Shown here one piece after another: positions 12,105 through 12,498 of a DNA stretch of 12,498 nt. The translations under genes were made by a program, and so were the position numbers. Location of the stretch: contig JAEOTI010000782.1 of the NCBI GenBank assembly GCA_016839955.1, positions 1-12,498 of the forward strand, in the 5' to 3' direction. The stretch comes from Candidatus Hodarchaeota archaeon. GTDB lineage: Archaea; Asgardarchaeota; Heimdallarchaeia; Hodarchaeales; YT1-057. The stretch's first letter is position 1. Each line of letters opens with the position of its first letter. The notes below the pieces were generated by a model. That model saw only the letters and a program-made list of their open reading frames with translations, made no database searches and was not told the DNA's origin.

Positions 12105-12498
12105 TCATTTATTGGTATAGAGGTCATATGTAAGCTTCTTAACACAAGCATTAAAAGATTGGGGCAGCAAAAAGTATTCACCTAAACCCCTTTTGAATTG
12201 GTTTTCTTGGCTTTAGTAATATATTTTCTCATACCCCCAACTAAAAGAGTGAACGATGGTTAACTTCTAAAGAAAAGGGTAATAATAGCGTAGTCTACCC
12301 TATTAGGATGTCCTTAGTGGTTTCAACAGGGATGATCTCTTCTTCTCTCTCATACTTTTCCACTCATTAGATTCATTTCTCGTATTTTTTTAATTACAAA
12401 GGAAAAAATATTATCATACTTAAAAAATCTTCCTTGGATTAGCAAAACCACTTAAAAACATTGATGCTCATCTCTTAATAATTGGGTCAGTGTAATAA
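12105..12498. other. 394-bp tail without a recognisable gene
   Basis: All six frames are broken by stops. The only structure I see is an inverted repeat AGGGTA/TACCCT at 12276-12301 with a 14-nt loop. No tRNA, repeat array or promoter is convincing. On the minus strand at the right edge, 14 codons (ending ..DEHQCF) before a stop could be the tail of an outside gene, but this is too short to support. Confidence 0.4.

Overview
The window is AT-rich and reads as archaeal. Several genes are preceded by TATA-box-like elements with short or no leaders (for example at 295-303, 3350-3358 and 11680-11687), alongside occasional strong Shine-Dalgarno sites and frequent TTG/GTG starts. The gene set (TnpB-only insertion sequence, a defence operon, a ParB-based cassette with ribbon-helix-helix proteins) looks like an accessory or mobile region, such as a plasmid, an integrated element or a defence island. 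An Asgard-type archaeon would fit, but that is an impression and not a demonstration.

Layout. 1-266: 5' end of an unrecognised leftward gene with its own TATA box. 397-1708: an IS200/IS605-type element without TnpA, carrying a leftward TnpB and bounded by two matching bulged hairpins. 1880-2344: an unrecognised leftward gene with a perfect ribosome binding site. 2345-2818: an intergenic region with an imperfect 106-bp tandem duplication, ending in a strong rightward ribosome binding site that drives only a 38-codon ORF antisense to the next gene. 2819-3334: a leftward protein with a possible PD-(D/E)XK-like core. 3702-8039: a three-gene rightward operon of SIR2-like protein, small middle protein and SMC/Rad50-like ATPase with a CPLC zinc hook. 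This is the organisation of the Lamassu / ABC-three-component (ABC-3C) anti-phage and anti-plasmid systems. 8236-11652: a leftward operon, in transcription order a 52-aa ribbon-helix-helix protein, ParB-like protein 1, two unrecognised proteins, and ParB-like protein 2. 11790-12104: a divergent small winged-helix-like protein. Between the two divergent units lie two 24-bp near-palindromes, 40 bp apart, whose half-sites resemble those of bacterial parS.

How they may work together. In the Lamassu model the SMC-like ATPase and middle protein sense foreign DNA and license the effector, here a SIR2-like NAD-binding domain. The usual catalytic His of SIR2 is Tyr in this copy and the H-loop His of the ATPase is Ser, so either the chemistry is altered or the residues lie elsewhere. 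The dual-ParB cassette has no ParA in the window. Its three ribbon-helix-helix modules, two ParB/CTPase domains and upstream palindromes suggest a self-regulated DNA-binding or partition-like module. I do not recognise this arrangement as a described system.
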